NCBI GenBank assembly: GCA_025449645.1
Contig: JANWIY010000178.1
Location: 1-34,349, forward strand
DNA from: Chitinophagaceae bacterium
GTDB taxonomy: Bacteria; Bacteroidota; Bacteroidia; Chitinophagales; Chitinophagaceae
DNA length: 34,349 nt
Direction: 5' to 3'
The stretch's first letter is position 1. Each line of letters starts with the position of its first letter. The position numbers and the translations under genes are program-made. Positions 26,663 through 34,303 of this stretch are shown here, piece after piece. The notes below the pieces were generated by a model that worked only from the letters and a program-made list of their open reading frames with translations, ran no database searches and was not told the origin of the DNA.

Positions 26663-27043
26663 ATGGCGGACAAAAAACAAATTACCGCAGCAGGCCCCGA
26701 GAAATCTTTTTTTGAAAAACTCGGTGACCAGGCGACCCATGTAAAAGAGGAATTGGTCCAGGGGAAAGACAACCTGGTAGAATTTGCCGGCGAAGCGATC
26801 GATTCGGTGAAGGCGAAAATTCAGGAATTCAAAAAAAAGAAGGCCAAACCGGCAAAGAAAACAGCATCAAAGCCCAAAAAACGAATAAAAAAAATTGCTG
26901 CGAAAAAAGTTATTAAATCAAAACGCAAAAAAGCTGTTTCTGCCTCTAAACGAAAACCCGCAAAAAAAGCGGAAAAGAAATCAGCCAGAAAAAAAACTGC
27001 TGGGCCGGCAAAGAAAGCCGCCACCAAAAGAAGAAAAAAATAA
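26663..27043 (+). CDS. Histone-H1-like Lys/Ala-rich basic protein
   Basis: A 126-residue two-part protein. Residues 1-56 form an amphipathic, mixed-charge region (SFFEKLGDQATHVKEELVQGKDNLVEFAG) likely to be helical and resembling the tail of YtxH/CsbD-like stress proteins. Residues 57-126 are over half Lys/Arg (37 of 70) with Ala and Pro in KKPAKK-type repeats and one acidic residue, like the C-terminal domain of histone H1 and bacterial H1-like proteins. This tail should bind DNA, RNA or polyphosphate without sequence specificity. The start is ATG 26663. Low-complexity coding makes homology calls unreliable, but the clean ATG, the mixed-composition head and the codon structure argue for a real gene. 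Confidence 0.8.
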   Translation: MADKKQITAAGPEKSFFEKLGDQATHVKEELVQGKDNLVEFAGEAIDSVKAKIQEFKKKKAKPAKKTASKPKKRIKKIAAKKVIKSKRKKAVSASKRKPAKKAEKKSARKKTAGPAKKAATKRRKK

Positions 27044-27156
27044 TTATACTTTCTTCCCAAATGCTGAATATTCATCCGTAATCATGCTTTGAAAAATAAT
27101 TACCAGCGCATAATATGGTATCCATGCTCAGAGTGATTCAGATTCTGCACAAAGCA

Positions 27157-27879
27157 TTATCCGGATAGTATAAAATCGCAAAACCAGAAACCCCGGACTT
27201 CCTCTTTTGGCAATGAATCTGCCGGATCAATGAATTTGATTTCAAGCGGCCTATATTCAAGTTCTCCTATAATGAAAGGGACAGGACACCTGAAAACAGG
27301 GCCGTCTGTGCAAAACGTATGAAATTCTCCGTTCTCGCCACAGCAGTCGACCGACGCAGGCAAATCTTCCAGAAATTGCCTGTCCAATTTCCGGCCTGCC
27401 CACACTTTAGATAAATACCCATCATGGATGCAGCAGGTATGGGCCGCAAATCCTTTCCCGATAAAGTTCTCCAGCAGCGCGCGCGTATCAGTTTTCCAAA
27501 GAGGGAAAATGGCATGCATGCCCAGTGCTTTTAATTTCTCTTCCCTGTAGCTTCTCAGATCTTCTAGAAATATATCTCCAAAGGCAATGGTATCTAAACC
27601 TTCCGATCTTAATTCCAGCAACATTTTATCCATTTGTTCTTCGTATTCTTCATTACTGGTTCCGAATACATATACTTTGCGTAAAGGGATACCGATACAA
27701 CGGGACTGGGCTTCGATCAATTCTTCCCTTATCCCATGCATAGATAGTCGTTTATAGTTGCCGTTAAACGTGCTCAGCAGAAACCGGATCTCATATTCGC
27801 CGCTGAGCATAAGCTGATAAAGGCAATAAGAACAATCTTTGCCTCCGCTCCAGGATAATATAAGCGGCTTTTTTTTCAT
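27157..27879 (-). CDS. PP-loop ATPase of the Dph6/DUF71 family (annotated diphthine-ammonia ligase)
   Basis: A 240-residue adenine-nucleotide alpha-hydrolase. The PP-loop SGGKD is at residues 11-15 (LILSWSGGKDCSYCLYQL), followed by GDIFLEDLRSYREEKLKALGMHAIFPLW and the family hallmark GENGEFHTFCTDGP near the C-terminus. In eukaryotes this fold amidates diphthine on EF-2. Bacteria lack diphthamide, so the true substrate of bacterial members is not known and the usual name is only a family label. It is transcribed alone and converges on the basic-protein gene. No metabolic neighbour hints at its role. Confidence 0.9.
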   Translation of the reverse strand: MKKKPLILSWSGGKDCSYCLYQLMLSGEYEIRFLLSTFNGNYKRLSMHGIREELIEAQSRCIGIPLRKVYVFGTSNEEYEEQMDKMLLELRSEGLDTIAFGDIFLEDLRSYREEKLKALGMHAIFPLWKTDTRALLENFIGKGFAAHTCCIHDGYLSKVWAGRKLDRQFLEDLPASVDCCGENGEFHTFCTDGPVFRCPVPFIIGELEYRPLEIKFIDPADSLPKEEVRGFWFCDFILSG

Positions 27880-28157
27880 TGAAAACAGGTGATCATGCTG
27901 AAAACATGGATGGTAAATTGTTGTTGATCACGAAGCGAGATGAAGGTAGAACCGGACAGGCATAATCAAAACTTATTCTATTAAAATATTGATATTCAAA
28001 TAATTAGATGAATTCCCAATTAAAGGCCAATTCAGCATGGGTGGGGTTGGGACCGGGGTTTTCCTATATTCTAACCGACTCCATTATCTTCTTTTTAATT
28101 TGGATATAAGCAGTATTTTTAGAATACTAACGATTGTTCAATCCTTAAAACAGCTTT

Positions 28158-28748
28158 ATGAGTCCCGAACAAAACCCCGTTGTAATAAAAGATGCTCTTG
28201 CGAATCCAGCTCCATTAGGGTTGTTTGGTTTTGGCATGACTACTGTTCTGTTAAACCTGCACAATGCAGGGTTTTATGAAATGAATTCCATGATCCTTGC
28301 CATGGGTCTTTTTTACGGCGGCATCGCTCAGATTATTGCCGGCATTTTTGAATACAAAAAGAATAATACTTTTGGAATGACAGCTTTCATTTCTTATGGC
28401 TCTTTCTGGCTGACACTCGTAGGATTGATCCTCATGGGTAAATGGGGATGGATTTCAGCATCCGCGGAACCTGCCATGGTCGCGTACCTCATTCTCTGGG
28501 GCATTTTCACTTTGTTGTTATTTTTTGGTACGCTCAAATTGAATAGGGCCCTTCAATTTGTTTTTGCAACCCTTACCATTTTGTTTTTTCTGCTGGCTAT
28601 TGGTGATGCGACCAAGAATCCCTCCATCGGGCATGTTGCCGGGTATGAAGGTATTGTCTGCGGCTGCTCCGCACTTTATGCTGCAACTGCCGCACTGATA
28701 AATGAATTGTACGGGAAAACGGTGCTTCCGCTTGGAGTAGTAAAATAG
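28158..28748 (+). CDS. satP: Acetate/succinate uptake permease (GPR1/FUN34/YaaH family)
   Basis: A 196-residue inner-membrane protein with six hydrophobic segments, the size of E. coli SatP. The family signature NPAPLGL is at residues 16-22 ahead of TM1, and FYGGIAQIIAGIFEYKKNNTFGMTAF matches the central family block. It imports acetate and probably succinate with protons. The start is ATG 28158; an overlapping frame beginning at 28037 lacks family features. The gene stands alone, converging on the GH105 gene, with an inverted repeat shared between their ends. Confidence 0.93.
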   Translation: MSPEQNPVVIKDALANPAPLGLFGFGMTTVLLNLHNAGFYEMNSMILAMGLFYGGIAQIIAGIFEYKKNNTFGMTAFISYGSFWLTLVGLILMGKWGWISASAEPAMVAYLILWGIFTLLLFFGTLKLNRALQFVFATLTILFFLLAIGDATKNPSIGHVAGYEGIVCGCSALYAATAALINELYGKTVLPLGVVK

Positions 28749-28820
28749 GTTGACCGTTGAAAGTTGACGGATATCAGGTCGAGATTCGAAACTAAAGTCC
28801 GTCTACTGTCAACGGTTAAC
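28749..28820. terminator. Heptamer-built inverted repeat between convergent genes
   Basis: The left arm 28749-28770 consists of units GTTGACC, GTTGAAA and GTTGACG. The right arm 28799-28820 is its reverse complement at 19 of 22 positions, and the loop is 28 bases. The left arm starts right after the permease stop (28746-28748) and the right arm contains the stop codon of the GH105 gene (28809-28811). It is placed to end transcription from both sides, although no T run follows. Confidence 0.6.
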
Positions 28821-29918
28821 AATTCTCAAAACCTCCGACCCTGCAAGCAAAAAGGCTCCCACACCATAAGATTCGGTATCGTCAGCCGAAACGGTTTCAG
28901 GCTTTTCACCAATCTGCTGCACATTCCCCAGTTTACCGTCTTCATGCACGCTTCCGGAAAGCGCGGCCCATGCTTTTAGTACTGAGGGCAGATAAACGGC
29001 CTTTTTGAGCATACCGTGATGAATGCCCCATGCAAGTGCATAGCAGAAAAAGCCTGTTCCGCTGGTTTCTTTTGCGGGATAATGCAGGGGATCAAGCAAG
29101 GATGCGTGCCAGGTTCCGTCGGGTTGCTGCAATTGAATAATTTTCTCTGCCATATCGCGGTAAAGCTTTTCAAATCGCGGCTTATCCGGATATTCTGCCG
29201 GCATATTTTCCATCATTCTTACCAGACCGGCCATTACCCAGCCGTTGCCGCGCGACCAAAAAACCTTGCTGCCGTTTTTCTCATGCTGGCCGAAAAAACG
29301 GCTATCGCGATAGTACAGGTGTTCATTTTTGTCATACAGGTAATCTGTGGTTTTCCACCACCACGCGCATGCGCTGTCCAGGTATTTCAAATCTTTTGTA
29401 GCTGTTTCCAGAAAGGCAAATGCAGGAGGTCCCATAAATAAGGCGTCGCACCAGGCCCATTCGCGGGCGACGATCCCATCCTTAAATTCCAGACTCTCCG
29501 TATGGGGCCTGCTCAGGATGCTGTCTGCCTGGCTATGGAAAGGATGTATCCAGGCAGGCTCATGAAAAATCACTGAAAGTTGTGCAAAGGTTTGAGCGAC
29601 GCAATAATCGTCTGCCATGGAGCGGGCCGGACCTGAATTCCAGTTCAGATCTCTTCCTATATGTTTCAGGAAATCGAAATAAACGGTATCCTGTTTTTCT
29701 TGGGCAAACGCAAGTAACCCCGCATATGCAGCACCGTTGGTCCAGTGATACTCAGGATGAGGCCATCCGGTGGTTGACCATGATCGCAATTGCCAGTCGC
29801 CCGCTTTTTTTGAAATCCGATAAACAGAATCAGCAGAAGGAGAATACTGTGAATATGACTGTTGAGTAAATAATAGTCCGACCATTATGCCAAATGCTTT
29901 CCATGCGTTTCCTTTCAT
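28809..29918 (-). CDS. Glycoside hydrolase GH88/GH105, unsaturated rhamnogalacturonyl hydrolase-like
   Basis: A 369-residue secreted enzyme of the (alpha/alpha)6-barrel GH88/105 clan, most like GH105 (YteR/YesR), which removes the unsaturated galacturonyl residue from pectin-lyase products. The signal peptide is residues 1-23 (MKGNAWKAFGIMVGLLFTQQSYS). Family blocks are HPEYHWTNGAAYAGLLAF, SMADDYCVAQTF (D103/D104), EWAWCDALFMGPPAFAFL with likely catalytic D158, and KVFWSRGNGWVMAGL. Its product from rhamnogalacturonan-I disaccharide would be rhamnose, the substrate of the operon at 16.5-22.4 kb; that link is inference. Divergent from the NADH dehydrogenase gene. Confidence 0.92.
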   Translation of the reverse strand: MKGNAWKAFGIMVGLLFTQQSYSQYSPSADSVYRISKKAGDWQLRSWSTTGWPHPEYHWTNGAAYAGLLAFAQEKQDTVYFDFLKHIGRDLNWNSGPARSMADDYCVAQTFAQLSVIFHEPAWIHPFHSQADSILSRPHTESLEFKDGIVAREWAWCDALFMGPPAFAFLETATKDLKYLDSACAWWWKTTDYLYDKNEHLYYRDSRFFGQHEKNGSKVFWSRGNGWVMAGLVRMMENMPAEYPDKPRFEKLYRDMAEKIIQLQQPDGTWHASLLDPLHYPAKETSGTGFFCYALAWGIHHGMLKKAVYLPSVLKAWAALSGSVHEDGKLGNVQQIGEKPETVSADDTESYGVGAFLLAGSEVLRIVNR

Positions 29919-30009
29919 ATTATCTAATTCATTTTGAAATATCTGTATCTACAATTGAAATCAGGGAAAAAATTCCCCAGCGCAAAATAGTTTGCTGGAA
30001 ATGGCAATG

Positions 30010-30039
30010 CTGTCGATTGAACAGGATGAATTAATTTTG
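30010..30039 (+). promoter_or_regulatory. TAnnTTTG promoter abutting the NADH dehydrogenase start
   Basis: TAATTTTG at 30032-30039 matches the -7 consensus and ends four bases before ATG 30044. CTG at 30010-30012, nineteen bases upstream, is one base from the -33 TTG. The resulting mRNA would be leaderless or nearly so, as at 14543-14555. Confidence 0.5.
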
Positions 30040-30043
30040 CAAA

Positions 30044-31348
30044 ATGGATGATACACATGCCAACGGGATTCAAACAAAGAAACTGGTTATTGTCGGTGGC
30101 GGATTTGGTGGTGTAAATCTCGCCCTCGGATTAAAAAAAAACCCGCACTTTCAGATCAGCTTCATTGATAAAAATAACTATAATTTCTTTCCGCCATTGA
30201 TCTATCAGGTGGCCACAGGTTTTCTCGAAAACTCAAATATCAGTTATCCGTTCCGGAAATTATTCCGGAAGTATCATAATATTCAATTCCGTCTTGGAGA
30301 GCTGGAATGGGTGGATACGGTTAATCATGTATGTCATTTGAATAACGGAGAGATTCCGTACGACTATCTGGTCTTTGCAACCGGTGCCGAAACAAACTAT
30401 TTCGGAATGGAGAATGTGAAGAAATATGCCATACCCATGAAGAATGTGAATGATGCATTGAATATGCGCAATACGATTTTTCAAAGGCTCGAGTTGGCTA
30501 GTATTTGTACGGACCTGGAGGAGAGGAAGAAATTATTGACCCTGGTTGTTGCTGGCGGCGGCCCCACGGGGGTGGAAGTCTCCGGCATGTTTGCCGATCT
30601 CCGCGCGCACAGTCTCCGTAAAGATTATCCTGAACTGAAGGGGATAAAGAGTCAGATCTATCTTATAGACGGCGGGTCTCATTTGCTGGCGCCCATGAGT
30701 GCCGCGTCCCAAAAGGATACCTATGATGAGCTTCATAAAATGGGTGTGATCATTAAACTGCATACCCAGGTGAAGGATTATTTCGACGACAAGGTATTTT
30801 TGTCGACCGGTGAGATCATTGAAGCAAAAACCCTGATCTGGACCGCAGGTGTAACCGCCATGATGTTTGACGGCATTCCTCAGGAAAGTTATGGCAGGGC
30901 AAAGCGTATGGCCACAGATGCATATAATAAGGTTTCCGGTCTGGAAGATGTTTTTGCAATCGGAGATACCTGCATTCAAACGCATGAAGCCGATTATCCC
31001 ATTGGCCATCCCCAGCTGGCGCAGGTAGCCATGCAGCATGCCCGATTGCTGGCGAAGAATCTGGAAGCCATAGTAACGGGAAAGGAGCTTAAACCGTTTC
31101 ATTACCGCGACAAGGGAACGATGGCCATTATCGGGCGTAACAGGGCCGTTGCCGATATACCCAGGCCTAAGCTTCATTTCAGGGGATTCATTGCCTGGGC
31201 CATGTGGTTGTTCATTCATCTGATTTCCCTGATCAATTACCGGAACCGCATTAAAACATTATACAACTGGATGGTGGCATATTTTAATAAGGATCAGTCA
31301 CTCAGGTTTATTGTCAGACCCCAAAAAAAAGAAATGGAATTATGGTAA
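30044..31348 (+). CDS. ndh: Type II NADH dehydrogenase (NDH-2)
   Basis: A 434-residue FAD-dependent oxidoreductase that passes electrons from NADH to quinone without pumping protons, bound to the cytoplasmic face of the membrane. The FAD Rossmann motif is VIVGGGFGGVNLALGL near residue 15, and the NADH-binding motif LVVAGGGPTGVEVSGMFADL is near 167. LIWTAGV, VFAIGDTC and LAQVAMQHARLLAKNL are characteristic of NDH-2. The C-terminal FIAWAMWLFIHLISLINYRNRIKTLYNWM is the membrane-binding amphipathic region. The GH16 gene overlaps its end by seven bases, so they are co-transcribed. Confidence 0.93.
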   Translation: MDDTHANGIQTKKLVIVGGGFGGVNLALGLKKNPHFQISFIDKNNYNFFPPLIYQVATGFLENSNISYPFRKLFRKYHNIQFRLGELEWVDTVNHVCHLNNGEIPYDYLVFATGAETNYFGMENVKKYAIPMKNVNDALNMRNTIFQRLELASICTDLEERKKLLTLVVAGGGPTGVEVSGMFADLRAHSLRKDYPELKGIKSQIYLIDGGSHLLAPMSAASQKDTYDELHKMGVIIKLHTQVKDYFDDKVFLSTGEIIEAKTLIWTAGVTAMMFDGIPQESYGRAKRMATDAYNKVSGLEDVFAIGDTCIQTHEADYPIGHPQLAQVAMQHARLLAKNLEAIVTGKELKPFHYRDKGTMAIIGRNRAVADIPRPKLHFRGFIAWAMWLFIHLISLINYRNRIKTLYNWMVAYFNKDQSLRFIVRPQKKEMELW

Positions 31349-32175
31349 AATCAATCAGCATTTTGTCGCCGCTTATTTTTCTTTCCATGGCCTTTAACGG
31401 AACCCGGCATTCCGTAACTACCGGTCATTTCTCCTATGACACTTCCATTACGTCTTATCCCGGATACCACCTTGTGTGGCAAGATGAATTTAATGGGAAT
31501 GCCTTGGGTGAGGGTGACTGGAATTATGAAACAGGTGGAAGTGGCTGGGGCAATCACGAACTGGAATATTATACCCCAGGAAACAAAAATGCTTTTTTGC
31601 AGGATGGTAATCTCGTGATTGAGGCCAGGAAAGAAGATTTTGGCAACCGCAATTATACTTCGGCCAGGATAACAACGGCGGGTAAGCATGAATTTTTGTA
31701 TGGAAGGATCGATATGCGTGCCAGGCTTCCGGTTCAAACCGGCATGTGGCCTGCCTTATGGATGCTGGGAAATGATATCGGTGTCAAAGGTTGGCCGCTT
31801 TGCGGAGAAATCGATATCATGGAATTGATTGGAAAAAATCCGAAGCAGGTCGTGGGTTCATTCCATTGGAAAAATGATGACGGAACGGAAGGCACGCTGA
31901 ACAACAGGTATTCAATATCCAATTCAGATTTTTCCCAGGACTTTCATCTTTATAGCCTCGTTTGGGAAAAAGAGGGATACGAGATTCTGGTTGACAACCA
32001 GGTTTATGTAAATGTGAAAGCGGACGAGATCAAAGCGGCTTACAATCCATTTAATCATCCATTTTTTCTGATCTTCAATGTGGCTGTTGGCGGCGACTGG
32101 CCGGGATCACCCGATAGCAGCACGCAGTTTCCCCAGAAGATGTATGTTGATTACGTAAGGGTATATCAGCAGTAG
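31342..32175 (+). CDS. Glycoside hydrolase family 16 (beta-glucanase/laminarinase-like)
   Basis: A 277-residue secreted beta-glucanase. The catalytic motif GEIDIMELIG gives nucleophile E156, D158 and acid/base E161. Other family blocks are YHLVWQDEFNG, WGNHELEYYTPGNKNAFLQD, YGRIDMRARLPVQTGMWPALWMLG and GSFHWKND. Residues 6-18 are hydrophobic, a likely signal peptide. GH16 members of this laminarinase type cut beta-1,3 or mixed beta-1,3/1,4 glucans. ATG 31342 overlaps the NADH dehydrogenase stop in ATGGTAA, an unusual pairing of a respiratory enzyme and a secreted glucanase. No carbohydrate-binding module is present. Confidence 0.93.
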   Translation: MVKSISILSPLIFLSMAFNGTRHSVTTGHFSYDTSITSYPGYHLVWQDEFNGNALGEGDWNYETGGSGWGNHELEYYTPGNKNAFLQDGNLVIEARKEDFGNRNYTSARITTAGKHEFLYGRIDMRARLPVQTGMWPALWMLGNDIGVKGWPLCGEIDIMELIGKNPKQVVGSFHWKNDDGTEGTLNNRYSISNSDFSQDFHLYSLVWEKEGYEILVDNQVYVNVKADEIKAAYNPFNHPFFLIFNVAVGGDWPGSPDSSTQFPQKMYVDYVRVYQQ

Positions 32176-32249
32176 TATTCGTGGCATAATATTTTAAGCT
32201 ATTTAAAAATTCGGGCTCTTTGCCATGCCTTGGATTTTATTAATTGTAT

Positions 32250-32669
32250 ATGCAATTTCTCTCGCGGCAGCTGTTTATCGGGAAGTCCTCCATACCCCAA
32301 TCCGGCAAGGGGCTGTTTACAAAAAAATATATTCCCAGGGGTTCACGCATAATTGAGTATAAGGGCAGAATGTCCACATGGAAAGAGGTGAATCACAGAA
32401 AATGCAGCAACCGGTATATTTTTTACATCGACAGAAATCACGTAATAGATGCTTCCAATCATGGGAAGGCGCTTGGGCGATATGCGAATGATGCAAAAGG
32501 ATTATACCGGCACGAAGGGTTGAAGAACAATGCAGAGTATGTGGCCGACGGCTATAGGGTTTTTATAGAAGCAACACGGGATATTCCTGCCGGCTCCGAG
32601 ATTCTGGTAGACTATGGCAGAGAATATTGGGATATCATCCGGTACAATCAGAAGATCACCAATAACTGA
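32250..32669 (+). CDS. SET-domain protein, putative lysine methyltransferase
   Basis: A 139-residue protein that is almost only a SET domain, a fold that transfers methyl groups from S-adenosylmethionine to protein lysines. Visible blocks are SGKGLFTKKYIPRGSRIIEYKG (the N-terminal GxG part), YIFYIDRNHVIDAS, GRYANDAKG (in place of the eukaryotic RxxNHS motif), and the C-terminal IEATRDIPAGSEILVDYGREYW with the conserved EILVDY. No pre- or post-SET zinc domain and no signal peptide are seen. ATG 32250 is preferred to a TTG two codons earlier. It lies 74 bases after the GH16 gene and three bases before the amylase gene. The target protein is unknown. Confidence 0.88.
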   Translation: MQFLSRQLFIGKSSIPQSGKGLFTKKYIPRGSRIIEYKGRMSTWKEVNHRKCSNRYIFYIDRNHVIDASNHGKALGRYANDAKGLYRHEGLKNNAEYVADGYRVFIEATRDIPAGSEILVDYGREYWDIIRYNQKITNN

Positions 32670-32672
32670 TAA

Positions 32673-34157
32673 ATGATCAACGGCACGATCCTCCAAAGCT
32701 TTCACTGGTATTTGCCAGCGGATGGAAAACTCTGGCGCCAGTTAAAAGAAGAAGCGCCGAAACTGGCGGATATGGGTATTACCGCAATTTGGATACCGCC
32801 TGCCGGTAAGGGAACAACGGGCGGTTATTCTATCGGTTATGATGTATATGATAACTATGACCTGGGCGAATTCGATCAGAAAGGATCCGTGAGAACGAAA
32901 TATGGAACGCGCGAAGAGTTGATTGCTGCAGCCGATGCAATCCATCGCGCGGGATTGAAACTCTATGTGGATGCCGTATTGAATCATATGGGAGGCGCCG
33001 ATGAAAAGGAGAGAATGATGGTTCGTCGCGTCAACCCCGATAACCGCAATGAATTTATCAGCGGGCCCTTTGAAATTGAGGCGTACACAAAATTTATTTT
33101 TCCCGGAAGAAAAGGGAAGTATTCCAAATTTGTCTGGGATTTTCATTGTTTCTCCGGCGTTGATCACGCAACCAATCCGGATGAAAACGGAATCTATAAT
33201 ATTGTCAACAATGAATATGGAGAAGGGTGGGAAGAAGTGGTGGATGATGAAAAGGGAAATTATGATTACCTGATGTACGACGATATTGAATTCCGGAATC
33301 CTGCAGTTCGGGAGGAGATAAAGCGCTGGGGAAAATGGTTACATGAAACCCTTCATTACGACGGACTCCGGCTGGATGCCGTAAAACATATTTCTCCGGG
33401 ATTTTTCAATGAATGGCTGGATGTATTGCGTAAGGAAATCAATCCGGAATTATTTGCAGTGGGCGAATACTGGTCACCTGGAAACCTTCCGCTCCTGCTC
33501 AGGTATTTTGATGCAACCGGCGGAAGGATGAGCTTGTTTGATGCTCCCCTCCACAAGAATTTCCATGAAGCTTCGCACATGGGCAAGGATTACAAACTCA
33601 ATACTATTTTTGAAAACACGCTTGTTTCCGAGCGCCCGGATCTTTCGGTAACGGTGGTTGGCAATCACGATACCCAGCCTTTGCAGGCTCTCGAAGCCCC
33701 CGTAGAATCCTGGTTCAAACCGATCGCCTATGCGCTGATCCTTTTACGTGAGCAGGGATATCCTTGTATCTTTTATCCTGATTTGTATGGGGCACATTAT
33801 ACTGACAAAGGACACGATGGCCAGGATCATGAGGTCACGCTGAATAAAGTAGATAAGCTGGATCAGATGATCCTCGCCCGCAAACAGTTTGCTTTCGGTG
33901 AGCAAAATGATTATTTCGATCATGTCAGCTGCATCGGATGGACGCGGGCCGGCGATGGGGAGCACGAAGGTTGTGCGGTGCTGATCAGCAACGACCAGGA
34001 GGGATTTAAGGAAATGGAGATCGGAAAGCGATATGCAGGTAAACAGTTCACCGACTTTCTGAAAAATCATCCGGGCATCGTAGCCATTGATGAAAAAGGC
34101 AATGGGAATTTCCAGGTTTCAGCAGGGTCTGTGAGTGTTTGGGTGGGAAAGGGTTGA
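32673..34157 (+). CDS. GH13 alpha-amylase, cytoplasmic type (GH13_5-like)
   Basis: A 494-residue alpha-amylase that hydrolyses alpha-1,4-glucans. The four GH13 regions are present: DAVLNH (residues 100-105), GLRLDAVKH with nucleophile D235, GEYW with acid E265, and VGNHDTQ with stabilising D333. The start MINGTILQSFHWYLPADGKLW and the length match bacterial liquefying amylases and E. coli AmyA of subfamily GH13_5. No signal peptide is seen, so it probably acts in the cytoplasm on stored glycogen or imported maltodextrins. It starts three bases after the SET-domain gene and is the last gene of the run. A heptamer array overlaps its stop codon. Confidence 0.94.
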   Translation: MINGTILQSFHWYLPADGKLWRQLKEEAPKLADMGITAIWIPPAGKGTTGGYSIGYDVYDNYDLGEFDQKGSVRTKYGTREELIAAADAIHRAGLKLYVDAVLNHMGGADEKERMMVRRVNPDNRNEFISGPFEIEAYTKFIFPGRKGKYSKFVWDFHCFSGVDHATNPDENGIYNIVNNEYGEGWEEVVDDEKGNYDYLMYDDIEFRNPAVREEIKRWGKWLHETLHYDGLRLDAVKHISPGFFNEWLDVLRKEINPELFAVGEYWSPGNLPLLLRYFDATGGRMSLFDAPLHKNFHEASHMGKDYKLNTIFENTLVSERPDLSVTVVGNHDTQPLQALEAPVESWFKPIAYALILLREQGYPCIFYPDLYGAHYTDKGHDGQDHEVTLNKVDKLDQMILARKQFAFGEQNDYFDHVSCIGWTRAGDGEHEGCAVLISNDQEGFKEMEIGKRYAGKQFTDFLKNHPGIVAIDEKGNGNFQVSAGSVSVWVGKG

Positions 34158-34186
34158 TGGTTGACGGTTGATGGTTGATGGTTGAT
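34152..34186 (+). repeat. Heptamer tandem array GGTTGA(T/C), five copies
   Basis: Five perfect seven-base units, four GGTTGAT and one GGTTGAC, run from 34152 to 34186. The first overlaps the amylase stop codon (34155-34157). The unit is a rotation of the GTTGACC/GTTGACG units in the inverted repeat at 28749-28820. Confidence 0.85.
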
Positions 34187-34303
34187 GGAGGGTCGTTGAA
34201 GGCCGCCCGGCGAAGCGAAGCGCAGGAGGTAATCAGATGAAAGGTTCCATCATTTTTTTGCTGCCGGCAAAAAATGGAATGCGCTGATGGAGGGAGGAAG
34301 GAG

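Noticed and set aside
26821..27075. Phe/Ala-rich, membrane-like minus-strand frame
   Set aside because: It is the complement of Lys-rich AAA/AAG codons in the H1-like gene, which always yields Phe-rich hydrophobic sequence.
28037..28279. 80-residue frame overlapping the start of satP
   Set aside because: It overlaps the conserved NPAPLGL region in another frame and shows no domain.
30533..31219. 228-residue open frame on the minus strand
   Set aside because: It is antisense to the NADH dehydrogenase gene, which has complete FAD and NADH motifs; it has no start context or family features.
34152..34186. CRISPR array
   Set aside because: Units are only seven bases, directly adjacent and without spacers, and no cas genes are present.
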